From UBA6522 sp965237785 (lineage in GTDB: Bacteria; Pseudomonadota; Gammaproteobacteria; Steroidobacterales; Rariloculaceae): a stretch of DNA of 64,000 nt. The stretch lies in the NCBI GenBank assembly GCA_965237785.1, contig OZ250159.1, positions 310,001 to 374,000 on the forward strand, in the 5' to 3' direction. The position numbers and the translations under genes were made by a program. Within the stretch, counting starts at the first letter, position 1, and the number at the start of each line of letters is the position of its first letter. Of the stretch, positions 1 to 7,133 are shown one piece after another. The notes beneath the pieces are model-generated. The model ran no database searches. It was given only the letters and a program-made list of their open reading frames with translations, and was not told the DNA's origin.

Positions 1-532
1 ACTGCGACAGGTATTCGATGTCCAGCAACTCGCACAACTTGGCCAACTCGGCATCGGGGTTGCGCAGGACATCGGCGGAGTCGATCACGCAAGGTGTTTC
101 GCCGGTCACCGCGGAAATCTCCCGGAACAACTCGGCCTGCCTGGCGATACCGATATCGTGCTCGTCCACCGAGGGCATTTTTTTCAGATAGGAGGCAATG
201 ACTTCGGCGGGATCGCGAATCAGGAAACAATGCCGCAAGCCGGCGCACCACTGCATGTCCATGTCCCGTGGCATGTGCTTGGTCATGTGTTTCTGATAGA
301 ACAGCGGCGTGGCCACGGGCTGCTCCGTCAGTTGGCGGATCACCTCGGCGCGGTCAGTGCTTTGCGAAGCGACTACGGCCTTCCGGCATGGGTGCTGAAG
401 GCCTGTCTCAAGCAGGTAGCAGGCGTAGAAGGGTTCGTCGACCACCGTACAATCAGTCCTGTTTCCCCAACTACGCATCATTGCCGTAGAGATGTTGCGC
501 GGGCCGGACCACATGGCGATGCGTGTCGTCAT
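1..532 (-). CDS. Sulfotransferase-like P-loop protein (partial, runs off left edge)
   Basis: Translating the minus strand from the ATG at 532 gives an uninterrupted frame to the window edge. It begins MTTRIAMWSGPRNISTAMMR; the SGPRNISTAMMRSW segment (about residues 9-22) resembles the PAPS or phosphate-binding loop of the sulfotransferase-like family, and FLIRDPAEVIASY further on resembles the second conserved motif. About 177 codons are present and the C-terminus is missing. The start overlaps the stop of the upstream aminotransferase gene (ATGA at 532-529), so the two are probably translationally coupled. Plant branched-chain-aminotransferase-like proteins are recalled to carry a similar domain fused to a class IV aminotransferase. 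The substrate is unknown; sulfotransferase chemistry is inferred from fold only. Confidence 0.75.
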   Translation of the reverse strand, partial: MTTRIAMWSGPRNISTAMMRSWGNRTDCTVVDEPFYACYLLETGLQHPCRKAVVASQSTDRAEVIRQLTEQPVATPLFYQKHMTKHMPRDMDMQWCAGLRHCFLIRDPAEVIASYLKKMPSVDEHDIGIARQAELFREISAVTGETPCVIDSADVLRNPDAELAKLCELLDIEYLSQ

Positions 533-1452
533 GGCCGGCCGCGGCCGCACTCGGTGTCGATCGATTGCCGGTAAAGTGCCTGCAATCGTTGGGTCATCGC
601 CCCCGGTATGCCATCGCCGATCGTGCGGCCATCGATCTCCGATACCGGGGTCAGGCCGGCGAAGGTGCCGGTGACAAAGGCTTCCTCTGCCGCATAGGCC
701 TGCATCACGGAGAAGTTCTTTTCATGCACCGGGAGATCATTCGCTCGACAGAGATTGATCACGTTGCGCCGGGTGATGCCGTCCAGGCAGTAGTCGCCGC
801 TGGAGGTCCAGACCTCTCCTTCCCTCACGATAAAGAAGTGCGTGGAATTGCACGTAGCCACGTGGCCGTGAGGGTCCAGCATAAGGGCCTCGTCGTATCC
901 GGCTTTGTTGGCCTGGATGCAGCCAAAGATACAATTCAGCTTGGAGTGGCTGTTGATCCGCGGGTCCTGCACGTCGGCGTAACCCCGGCGCACGTACACG
1001 GTATAGAGCCGCACGCCGCGATCATTGAGCCCCGGGTCCGGCAGCTTGTACTCCGGAATAATGACGATGGTCGACCCGCCGATGGTCATGGCCGGGTCCT
1101 GGTAGGGGGTTGACTTGATACCCCGACTGACCATGAGGCGAATGTGGACGCTGGATTCCATTTCGTTGGCATCCACGGTGTCGTAGAGCCGCTGTTTGAG
1201 ATCGGCCCGCGGTAGCCCCGGGTCAAGATCCAGGGCCTTGGCGCCCTCCCAAAGGCGCGCCATGTGACGGTCGAGGAAGGGAATGACACCCTGGTGCAGC
1301 CGCAGACCTTCCCAGATCCCGTCGCCGAGAATGAATCCGCTGTCGAAGACGGAGATAACCGCTTTGTCTCGCGCGTATAGCTCGCCGTTGATGTTGATCT
1401 TTATGTGTTCGTTGCGTCTATCCGCTTGAAAGGTATGGGTACTTGTGCTCAT
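529..1452 (-). CDS. Class IV aminotransferase (branched-chain or D-amino-acid transaminase-like)
   Basis: The 307-residue protein has the class IV PLP fold. The N-terminal block FDSGFILGDGIWEGLR (about 36-51) and the putative Schiff-base lysine in NSHSKLNCI (Lys171) are clear, followed by LDGITRRNVI in the cofactor-binding region. I chose the ATG at 1452, preceded by a GGGAAGG ribosome site, rather than the in-frame TTG at 1497. Members of this fold transfer amino groups between branched-chain or D-amino acids and 2-oxoacids in the cytoplasm; the substrate cannot be told from sequence. The stop overlaps the start of the sulfotransferase-like gene by four bases, and a DUF885 peptidase gene lies just upstream, suggesting a three-gene operon. 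Confidence 0.88.
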   Translation of the reverse strand: MSTSTHTFQADRRNEHIKININGELYARDKAVISVFDSGFILGDGIWEGLRLHQGVIPFLDRHMARLWEGAKALDLDPGLPRADLKQRLYDTVDANEMESSVHIRLMVSRGIKSTPYQDPAMTIGGSTIVIIPEYKLPDPGLNDRGVRLYTVYVRRGYADVQDPRINSHSKLNCIFGCIQANKAGYDEALMLDPHGHVATCNSTHFFIVREGEVWTSSGDYCLDGITRRNVINLCRANDLPVHEKNFSVMQAYAAEEAFVTGTFAGLTPVSEIDGRTIGDGIPGAMTQRLQALYRQSIDTECGRGRP

Positions 1453-1497
1453 TGGAGTCAGCCTTCCCGTCCAGATCCCGATCGATGTTGTCGCCAA

Positions 1498-3282
1498 TTA
1501 ATTACCGGACTTTACCGAATCGATGAACCGGTCAATTTCCCGATCGAGCATGTCCAGCGGCACGCCACCGGTCATCATGATGGTGTCGTGGAAATCCCTG
1601 ATGTCGAACTGCTCGCCCAACTCCTCCGTGGCCCGGGCCCTGAGTTCCAGGAATTTCAGTTCCCCCATCTTGTACGCGAGCGCCTGAGCGGGCCATGAAA
1701 TGTAGCGGTCTATTTCCGTCCGAACATTCTGCAACGACAATGCCGTGTTATCCGCCAGGTACCGCTGCGCCTCGTCCCGTGTCCAGCCCTTGTAGTGCAT
1801 ACCGGTATCCACGACCAGGCGCACCGCGCGCCACATCTCGTAGCTCAGGCGTCCGAAGTGATCGTACGGCGTTTCGTAGATGTCCATTTCGATGGCGAGT
1901 TTCTCGCAGTAGAGTCCCCAACCCTCCCCGAAAGCATGGGGGTAGAACGCTTGTCGAAAATCGGGCAGTTGGGCCAGCTCCTGCCGCAATGAGATCTGGT
2001 GGTGGTGCCCCGGCACACCTTCATGAACGGTCAGTGCCGCCAGGGTATAGAGCGGCCGCTTGTCGAGCGCGTAGGTGTTGACCATGTAGTAACCGCCGCG
2101 GCGGCCACCGACCGGCGCGCTCCAGTAACGGCCCGTGGTGTAGTTCGGCGCGAGATCGTCCGGCACGGCCATCACGCCGTAAGGCATGCGCGGCATGGTC
2201 CTGAAGAATGCCGGCATCTGGCCGTCCACTTTTTTCGCGATAAAGGACGCTTCCTTGAGCAGCTGCTCGGGATCATCGACATAGAATTGCGGATCGGTTC
2301 TCAGGTATTCGATGAATTCGGCAAATGTGCCCTCGAATTCCACCTGTTCGATGATCGCTGCCATTTCCGTCCGGATTCTGGCGACCTCCCGCAGCCCGAG
2401 CTCGTGAATATCATCCGGCGTCGCGTCGTCGAGCGAAGTGAAATACCGCGTCAGGTCTTCATAGTATGCCGTGCCATTCTCCACGGAAGATAAACCGAGC
2501 GTCTCGCGGGCCCCGCTCATGTATTCGTCGGTGAAGAATTGCAGGAATTCCCGGTAGGCGGGGATGACCGTTTCGGCAATTGCAGCCTCGCCCCGCGACC
2601 GCAGCCAGTCTGCGTCCTCGGCACTGAAATACTCGGGAATGCTGCGAAAGGGAGTAAAGAAGATGCTGTCCTGCGCACTCTCGCCGATTGCGCCGGATAT
2701 CGACGGCAAGATCCCATCCAGTATCACTTTCGGCTGGGTAAATCCGTCGTCAAGGCCATTACGCATGTTGTCGATATTCTGGGCGAAGTATGGAGCGACG
2801 GCATGCAGTCGTGACAGGTACTGCTCATAGTCTTCGATGGTGTTGAAGGGCATCGATTCATACATGCGCTGAATGCGAATGTGAAAGCCCGAATCGCTCT
2901 GGATCGGCATTCGGTACAGGCGATAGTTCGCCAGCGTTGCCCGATGACCCACGACGAACTCAAACAGGTCATGGTTTGTCGGATCGTCGCCGGACAAATT
3001 TGCCCTGTCGATCGCTTCCAGTCGTTCCAGGAACCGCAGGTCTTCATCCAGAGCGCGCTGGTGGGCATCGGCCGTCATATCCGGCAGGCGATCGTTGTAA
3101 TCGGCGACCCCTCTATCGCTCGCAAACAGGGGATCGCGCTGCAAGCGGCGACTCCATTCATCTGCAAACAACTGATGCAGTTCCGCACCCGCGGTTGCTT
3201 GCTGCCCCGTCGGCGCCCGCGTGCAGCCGAATAGCAGAACCGTGCCAAGGATACATACGACCAGAGAAAATCGATCCAACAT
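1498..3282 (-). CDS. DUF885 family lipoprotein, putative zinc peptidase
   Basis: This 594-residue protein starts with a lipoprotein signal (hydrophobic segment ending LLFGC, lipidated Cys near residue 20), so it should be membrane-anchored outside the cytoplasm. The C-terminal third contains HEGVPGHHHQ (about residue 415), the HExxxxH-like motif of DUF885 proteins, followed by GEGWGLYCEKL, whose Glu is the likely third metal ligand. Length matches the family (550-620). DUF885 members are related to metallocarboxypeptidases and generally of unknown substrate. The ATG at 3282 has a GGAG seven bases upstream. It is the first gene of the run that includes the aminotransferase and sulfotransferase-like genes. 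Confidence 0.88.
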   Translation of the reverse strand: MLDRFSLVVCILGTVLLFGCTRAPTGQQATAGAELHQLFADEWSRRLQRDPLFASDRGVADYNDRLPDMTADAHQRALDEDLRFLERLEAIDRANLSGDDPTNHDLFEFVVGHRATLANYRLYRMPIQSDSGFHIRIQRMYESMPFNTIEDYEQYLSRLHAVAPYFAQNIDNMRNGLDDGFTQPKVILDGILPSISGAIGESAQDSIFFTPFRSIPEYFSAEDADWLRSRGEAAIAETVIPAYREFLQFFTDEYMSGARETLGLSSVENGTAYYEDLTRYFTSLDDATPDDIHELGLREVARIRTEMAAIIEQVEFEGTFAEFIEYLRTDPQFYVDDPEQLLKEASFIAKKVDGQMPAFFRTMPRMPYGVMAVPDDLAPNYTTGRYWSAPVGGRRGGYYMVNTYALDKRPLYTLAALTVHEGVPGHHHQISLRQELAQLPDFRQAFYPHAFGEGWGLYCEKLAIEMDIYETPYDHFGRLSYEMWRAVRLVVDTGMHYKGWTRDEAQRYLADNTALSLQNVRTEIDRYISWPAQALAYKMGELKFLELRARATEELGEQFDIRDFHDTIMMTGGVPLDMLDREIDRFIDSVKSGN

Positions 3283-3442
3283 GTCAATCTCCGGGGACGT
3301 CAGCCGTCCCGGCTATATTGATGCACGATATCCACCATGTCGATCGCGCAATGGCGGTTGCCATATTGTCACAAAATCATTGCGACGGGCGGGCTGGAAT
3401 CCCGCGCGATCGCGATTCTCGGTCCCAGGGACCGGCTAGGCG

Positions 3443-4273
3443 TCACGCGGTCAGGGCCACGAACAGATCCTCAATTACGATGTCGTCGAGGCGCACGTGG
3501 GGGGGCAGTCCGCACGCTTCCGGATCCCAAAGCCAATAGCGGTCGCCGGACTGCGCCAATACATTGTCGGCCGGCGGGCGAATCGAATCCGTCAATGTGA
3601 CGCTGCGGACCCGGTCCTTGATCTCGTCGAGGGCCGCGTGACAAACGATTCGGCCGTGGTGCAGTACCGCGATGTGGGAGCAGACGCGTTCGACATCGCT
3701 GGTTATGTGGCTGGACAGCAGTACGGTCTGACCACGGTCCGCGTTCAGCTCAACAAGTGCTCTCAGGAATTCCCGCCTGGCCGCGGGGTCGAGGCTCGCA
3801 GCCGGTTCGTCGAGGACGAGCAAGTCGGGTCGGTGGCCGATCGCCAGCAGAATCGAAACCTTCTGTTGGTCACCCGGCGACAGTTTCGAAATCCTGACGT
3901 TGCCAAGGCGCCATTCTCGCCTGAGCGAATTGACCAACTCCTGGTCCCAGGTGGCATAGTGCCCACCGATAAGGTTCAGGCAGCTATCGACGTTCGCGAG
4001 TAAAGTGCCGTGAAAGTCCTGCGGTACGAAACCTATGCGCTTGCGCACCTCGGATGGCGAATTCCAGGCAGGCGCCTCAAAAACCATCGCTTGACCCGAA
4101 GTCGGTTTCATGAGTCCGAGCGCAACATGCATCATCGTTGTCTTGCCGCTGCCGTTACGGCCCAGAAGGCCCGTGATCGTACCGGGTTCGAGTTCGAGAT
4201 TTATCCCCTTGAGAACCCTGTTTTTGCCGTATCCGGCGACGATTTCAGTGAGAGCGAAAGGAAGTGGTGTCAT
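3443..4273 (-). CDS. ABC transporter ATP-binding protein
   Basis: This 276-residue ATPase has Walker A GRNGSGKT (residues 38-45), a Q-loop (GFVPQDF), a degenerate signature LSPGDQQKVS and Walker B LLVLDEPAASLDP, followed by the H-loop SSHIT. It is expected to power export across the inner membrane together with the neighbouring permease. The ATG at 4273 overlaps the stop of the GntR gene (ATGA), which argues against the in-frame TTG at 4285. The order permease, GntR regulator, ATPase resembles YtrA-type operons that respond to cell-envelope stress. Since the permease is frameshifted, the transporter may be non-functional. Confidence 0.9.
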   Translation of the reverse strand: MTPLPFALTEIVAGYGKNRVLKGINLELEPGTITGLLGRNGSGKTTMMHVALGLMKPTSGQAMVFEAPAWNSPSEVRKRIGFVPQDFHGTLLANVDSCLNLIGGHYATWDQELVNSLRREWRLGNVRISKLSPGDQQKVSILLAIGHRPDLLVLDEPAASLDPAARREFLRALVELNADRGQTVLLSSHITSDVERVCSHIAVLHHGRIVCHAALDEIKDRVRSVTLTDSIRPPADNVLAQSGDRYWLWDPEACGLPPHVRLDDIVIEDLFVALTA

Positions 4274-4626
4274 GATTTCTCCCAAAAGTCATTGATTTGA
4301 GCCAGCAGATCCGTGCGGGACAGGCCGAGTTTCTTCGCGGTCTCGATCAGGGCTTCAGCCTCCGATGCGATGGCCTCGCTCGCATCCAGACCGGCGTCCG
4401 CCACCACCATCCCGACCCCCCGCCGCCGCTCGACGATTCCCGCACGTTCAAGTAGCGAATAGGCTTTGGATACCGTCATCGGGTTGATACTCAGTTCGCT
4501 TGCAATAGCGCGCACCGACGGCAGGCGCGTGCCCGGCGTGAGTTGATCGGTGGCGACCAATAAGCGTGTTTGCTCAACGATTTGGCGGTAGATGGGGACA
4601 CCGGATGTGGGGTTCAACGAGAACAT
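4270..4626 (-). CDS. GntR family transcriptional regulator, YtrA subfamily
   Basis: A 118-residue protein with a GntR winged helix (PIYRQIVEQTR start, TRLPSVRAIASELSINP recognition region, VERRRGVGMVV wing) and only a short C-terminal helical tail. That architecture defines the YtrA subfamily, which usually sits in the operon of the ABC transporter it controls. ATG 4626 is preferred over TTG 4629. It is ten bases downstream of the permease end and overlaps the ATPase start by four bases. The strongest candidate operator is the dyad at 5614-5636 in front of the permease, whose GTGTATTA/TAATACAC halves look like YtrA-type sites. Autoregulation is inferred. Confidence 0.88.
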   Translation of the reverse strand: MFSLNPTSGVPIYRQIVEQTRLLVATDQLTPGTRLPSVRAIASELSINPMTVSKAYSLLERAGIVERRRGVGMVVADAGLDASEAIASEAEALIETAKKLGLSRTDLLAQINDFWEKS

Positions 4627-4636
4627 CAAGGCCGCT

Positions 4637-5577
4637 CTAGCGCAGGTGATCGGCTCGCGCCAGGACCGCTTCCGCTGCCAATAAAAACACGAGCATGGGA
4701 AGGGCGCCTGCCACTACGATGCGAGAGACCAAGACTCGTGCAAAATCTTGCCTCGTGCGGCCGAGTCCCGTGAGCCATGCGCCCCGCAAGTCGATGCCGT
4801 GGGTGATCATCATGGATGGCCAGTCCATGATCGCCATCGCGGCGAACACAACCCAATTGTTACCGGTGAAAGCCAACCCAATCGTGAGGTCTATCGCCAG
4901 CGCTACCGCTGCGACCAGCACGGAGAGCTTGGCCATCGCCACCCGCTCGCTATATATGCCGGCCAATAGCCTTGGGAAAATGATGGCATAAACGTTGTTC
5001 TGGATAACGTTAACGAGATCGGGGTATTTGTCCAATCTTTCGCCGCAGGCGCCGCGAGCCGGGGCTTTAGGGCTACTGCCAGGACAACCGCCATTACAAG
5101 CGTCGGAATCTGCACCTTTATGTGGGACAGCGCCTCGAGCCAGGGATGGCCCGCAAATTGCTTGAAATCCAGCGAGATCGCCAGGAATATCGGTACAAGA
5201 ATGACGAGTATCGGTATCAATCGCCAAGCCAGCCGGCGGGCGCAACAATAGGCCATCAATAGCCCCAGCAGCATCGCCGGTCCTACCGGCGGTAAGGAGC
5301 CGCCCACGTTCCACGACACGGCGAAGACGGCCAATGTTGTCGCGACCATGGCGATCAATATCAGCGTGAACAGCCTTTGTGAAAGGCTCGGCACAAGAAT
5401 AAAGCAGGGCCACTGCCGCATTTGTCGAGCCCAGGCGCCGGTCCAGGTACCGGTGAGCACGAGTGCGACCAGGAGCCAGGCGTCGGGCGCGTAAGCCGGC
5501 AAAAGTAACAAAGGCGACACAATGATCGCGAAGAGATACCAGGTAAAGGACCGACCCAATTGAACCCATGCAGCCAT
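4637..5577 (-). pseudogene. ABC transporter permease, frameshifted
   Basis: Two overlapping frames together encode one hydrophobic ABC permease. The N-terminal part (start 5577, MAAWVQLGRSFTWYLFAIIV) is membrane-like until about position 5040. The other frame then takes over with further membrane segments (SVLVAAVALAIDLTIGLAF; ALPMLVFLLAAEAVL) and ends at 4637. The switch falls near AAATACCCCGATCTCG; restoring one C to the run of four would join the frames as TNTPDLVNV. The gene is therefore either a recent single-base-deletion pseudogene or an assembly error in a short homopolymer. GGAAGG lies upstream of the ATG. It is the first gene of the GntR/ABC operon and about 313 codons when joined. 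Confidence 0.8.
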
Positions 5578-5592
5578 AACTCATTTTCCTTC

Positions 5593-5655
5593 CGAATAGT
5601 GTCTCGGACGTATGTGTATTAGTTATAGTAATACACTATTCGGGGGCGCCGTCAA
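5593..5655 (-). promoter_or_regulatory. Promoter and nested-dyad operator of the GntR/ABC operon
   Basis: Reading the minus strand toward the permease, TTGACG (5655-5650) is a good -35 box, with TATTAC or TACTAT as -10 candidates at 5633-5625. Overlapping them is an 8-bp perfect inverted repeat, GTGTATTA (5614-5621) and TAATACAC (5629-5636). The right arm is also shared by a longer dyad: CGAATAGTGT (5593-5602) with ACACTATTCG (5633-5642), ten bases each and perfect. The inner dyad resembles YtrA-type GntR sites. A repressor bound here would block the polymerase. The outer dyad could extend binding or form an RNA hairpin in the leader. Confidence 0.7.
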
Positions 5656-5684
5656 CCCCGCACCTAATCCAGCAATGGGGTGTT

Positions 5685-5812
5685 GAACAGCTCGCCCGTA
5701 GCGCGAAAGGTCGAAAACTACGCGTCGTATGCAGCAATGAAATCGCCAGCCACGTTGACTCAAGCTGGCACTAGGGCTGCGGCGTGGCTAGAGTCCCCCG
5801 CGATTGCGGCCT
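5685..5812. repeat. Diverged repeat, copy 1 (pairs with 6550-6675)
   Basis: The block around GCGCGAAAGGTCGAAAACTACGC (shared core AGGTCGAAAACTACGC) and the later CGCGATTGCG segment recurs in the same order at 6550-6675. The two copies flank the TA pair. Copy 1 runs directly into a relic of the dehydrogenase 3' end, showing it belongs to a larger segmental duplication. Confidence 0.65.
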
Positions 5813-5905
5813 TTGACGGTCCGATTGACCACGTTTACGGGCCGGCGGCCTTCGTTGGGCGCATACCGTTGCAGCCCTTCCATGGCCTGCTCGCTGTACC
5901 AGGCT
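5805..5905 (-). pseudogene. Relic of the 3' end of a D-2-hydroxyacid dehydrogenase gene
   Basis: About 100 bp here match the C-terminal coding end of the dehydrogenase gene at 7150-7270. The blocks GATTGACCACGTT, GGGCC.GCGGCCTTCG and CGTTGCAGCCCTTCCATGGC are in the same order, with an 18-bp deletion and scattered substitutions. No intact frame is retained. It is a decayed partial duplicate and has no independent function. Confidence 0.8.
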
Positions 5906-5925
5906 GACTGGCCCGTAAGGTAAGA

Positions 5926-6273
5926 CTACCGTCGGGAATCACTCGGTTTGAGGGAGTTATCCGCGTCGGAGAAGTTGGTGATGACGACACTGCCCCGAGG
6001 AAATTCAGCGACAATCGTTAGTCGTCCTCCCATTGCTTCGATGTAGGCACGCAGGTTCGATACATACATATCCGCTCGCCGCTCCAATTTCGCGACCGCC
6101 GGCTGATTCACTTTCAACTCCTCGCCAATAGCCTTCTGAGTCATGGCGCGGGCCTGCCGCAACTCATGCAGGGGCATGGCCGCTTGAAATTCGATCTTTC
6201 TGGCGTCAACGCGCGTACGGCGCTCTTGCGCAAAATCCTTTGTCAGGTCGCCGAATGCATGATGTCCGCTCAT
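5926..6273 (-). CDS. XRE family antitoxin (HigA-like)
   Basis: This 115-residue protein has a helix-turn-helix at about residues 38-75 (MTQKAIGEELKVNQPAVAKL) followed by the conserved RRADMYVSNLR and AMGGRLTIVAEFP segments of antitoxins paired with HigB/Gp49-type toxins. It should bind DNA and, in a normal system, neutralise the co-encoded mRNA interferase. Its ATG overlaps the toxin stop by four bases (6273-6270), the toxin-first order typical of higBA-like loci. The palindrome at 6529-6544 just upstream of the toxin gene is its likely operator. The antitoxin is full length, unlike its partner. Confidence 0.88.
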   Translation of the reverse strand: MSGHHAFGDLTKDFAQERRTRVDARKIEFQAAMPLHELRQARAMTQKAIGEELKVNQPAVAKLERRADMYVSNLRAYIEAMGGRLTIVAEFPRGSVVITNFSDADNSLKPSDSRR

Positions 6274-6518
6274 TCGATCCGCCCTTCGTGTCTCAGTTCT
6301 TCCAGATGCTCGTCATAGAGTCTGTCGACGAGCGGCAAATATCGCTTGTAGAACCGATCATTTCCGGTTTTCCGGCCACCGAAGGAATAGGGGAACGGCA
6401 GGCTCGGTCCGTGTTCCATAAGCAATTCGACCACAGCAGTCACATCTTCCTGCTCGCCGTCGGTAAGCACAGCCCACCACGCGCCGAACTCGTTCGTGTA
6501 TTCGACGGCCCAACTCAT
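6270..6518 (-). CDS. HigB/Gp49-family toxin with a large internal deletion
   Basis: The 82-residue product begins MSWAVEYTNEFGAWWAVLTD and ends DRFYKRYLPLVDRLYDEHLE, both typical ends of Gp49-like RelE-fold toxins of about 115-120 residues. The middle is missing: after FPYSFGG the sequence jumps directly to RKTGNDRFY. The lost segment of roughly 35 residues normally holds the beta strands with the MRELR and YR.LY.FDPRR motifs that carry the basic catalytic residues. The reading frame is kept, so a protein may still be made, but mRNA cleavage is unlikely. It may survive as a co-repressor partner of the antitoxin. Confidence 0.75.
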   Translation of the reverse strand: MSWAVEYTNEFGAWWAVLTDGEQEDVTAVVELLMEHGPSLPFPYSFGGRKTGNDRFYKRYLPLVDRLYDEHLEELRHEGRIE

Positions 6519-6528
6519 CTGTGTATAT

Positions 6529-6544
6529 ATTCCATATATGGAAT
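6529..6544. promoter_or_regulatory. Palindromic operator upstream of the TA pair
   Basis: ATTCCATATATGGAAT is a perfect 16-bp palindrome located 11 bp upstream of the toxin start, within an AT-rich promoter-like stretch. This is the expected place and form of a HigA-type antitoxin operator. Binding is inferred. Confidence 0.65.
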
Positions 6545-6549
6545 GTAGT

Positions 6550-6675
6550 CAAGCTCGTCAACAGCGCGCAAGGTCGAAAACTACGCATCCAGTGCAATAA
6601 CGATTTCGCCCAGCTGTGTTTTCCCGAGTCGGGGTATTGGCTGCCGCGTGACTGGATATCGGCGCGATTGCGAAC
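6550..6675. repeat. Diverged repeat, copy 2 (pairs with 5685-5812)
   Basis: Shares the AGGTCGAAAACTACGC core and a downstream CGCGATTGCG block with copy 1. In this copy the intact VOC gene and dehydrogenase 3' end follow, so it represents the parental arrangement. No gene is assigned to it; a weak minus-strand frame ending LGEIVIALDA is the only coding hint. Confidence 0.6.
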
Positions 6676-6732
6676 TTCGCTCCGGCTCCCTATCGGTGTC
6701 GGGATTAACACCGAGCCTCAGGCGAACTCGTT

Positions 6733-7104
6733 TCAAATATGCTGATCGATGAGAATCGGATTGCCGTCGGGATCGAAGAGCACGCAACTCGCCGGGCCGG
6801 CATTGGTTTCGTCAGCCTCGCTGGCGAACTTGACGCCCTTCGCCTTGAGCGTCTTTTGAATCTCTCTGATATCGGTGAACGAGTCGAGGGTTTGCCCCGC
6901 AGCATCCCAGCCGGGATTGAACGTTAGAGTGTTTTTTTCGAACATACCCTGAAAGAGGCCGATCGCGCAGGTGGGGCATTTCATGATGAGCCAGCCCTGG
7001 CTTGCGTCACCGCCGACCGACTCAAATCCAAGCTTTTCGTAAAACTCTCGCGAAATCGAAATATCTTCGACTGCCAGGCTTACCGAGAAATTTCCAAGAT
7101 CCAT
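6733..7104 (-). CDS. VOC family (glyoxalase/bleomycin-resistance fold) protein
   Basis: This 123-residue protein shows the paired beta-alpha-beta-beta-beta VOC fold: VSLAVEDISISREFYEKLGF at the N-terminus and VLFDPDGNPILIDQ at the C-terminus. VOC proteins include glyoxalases, extradiol dioxygenases and drug-binding proteins. The usual ligands (His or Glu at strand starts) are not all clear, so no reaction can be assigned. I chose the ATG at 7104, which begins MDLGNFSVSLAV; the longer frame upstream is a shadow. It lies 29 bp downstream of the dehydrogenase gene on the same strand and may be cotranscribed. Confidence 0.85.
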   Translation of the reverse strand: MDLGNFSVSLAVEDISISREFYEKLGFESVGGDASQGWLIMKCPTCAIGLFQGMFEKNTLTFNPGWDAAGQTLDSFTDIREIQKTLKAKGVKFASEADETNAGPASCVLFDPDGNPILIDQHI

Positions 7105-7133
7105 CTTGTTTCTCCGTCTGTTCTCGATACCCC

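Noticed and set aside
4637..5584. Single 315-residue protein in one frame for the ABC permease
   Set aside because: Its first half is hydrophilic Arg/Gly/Ala shadow sequence; membrane segments appear only after the frame switch near 5040.
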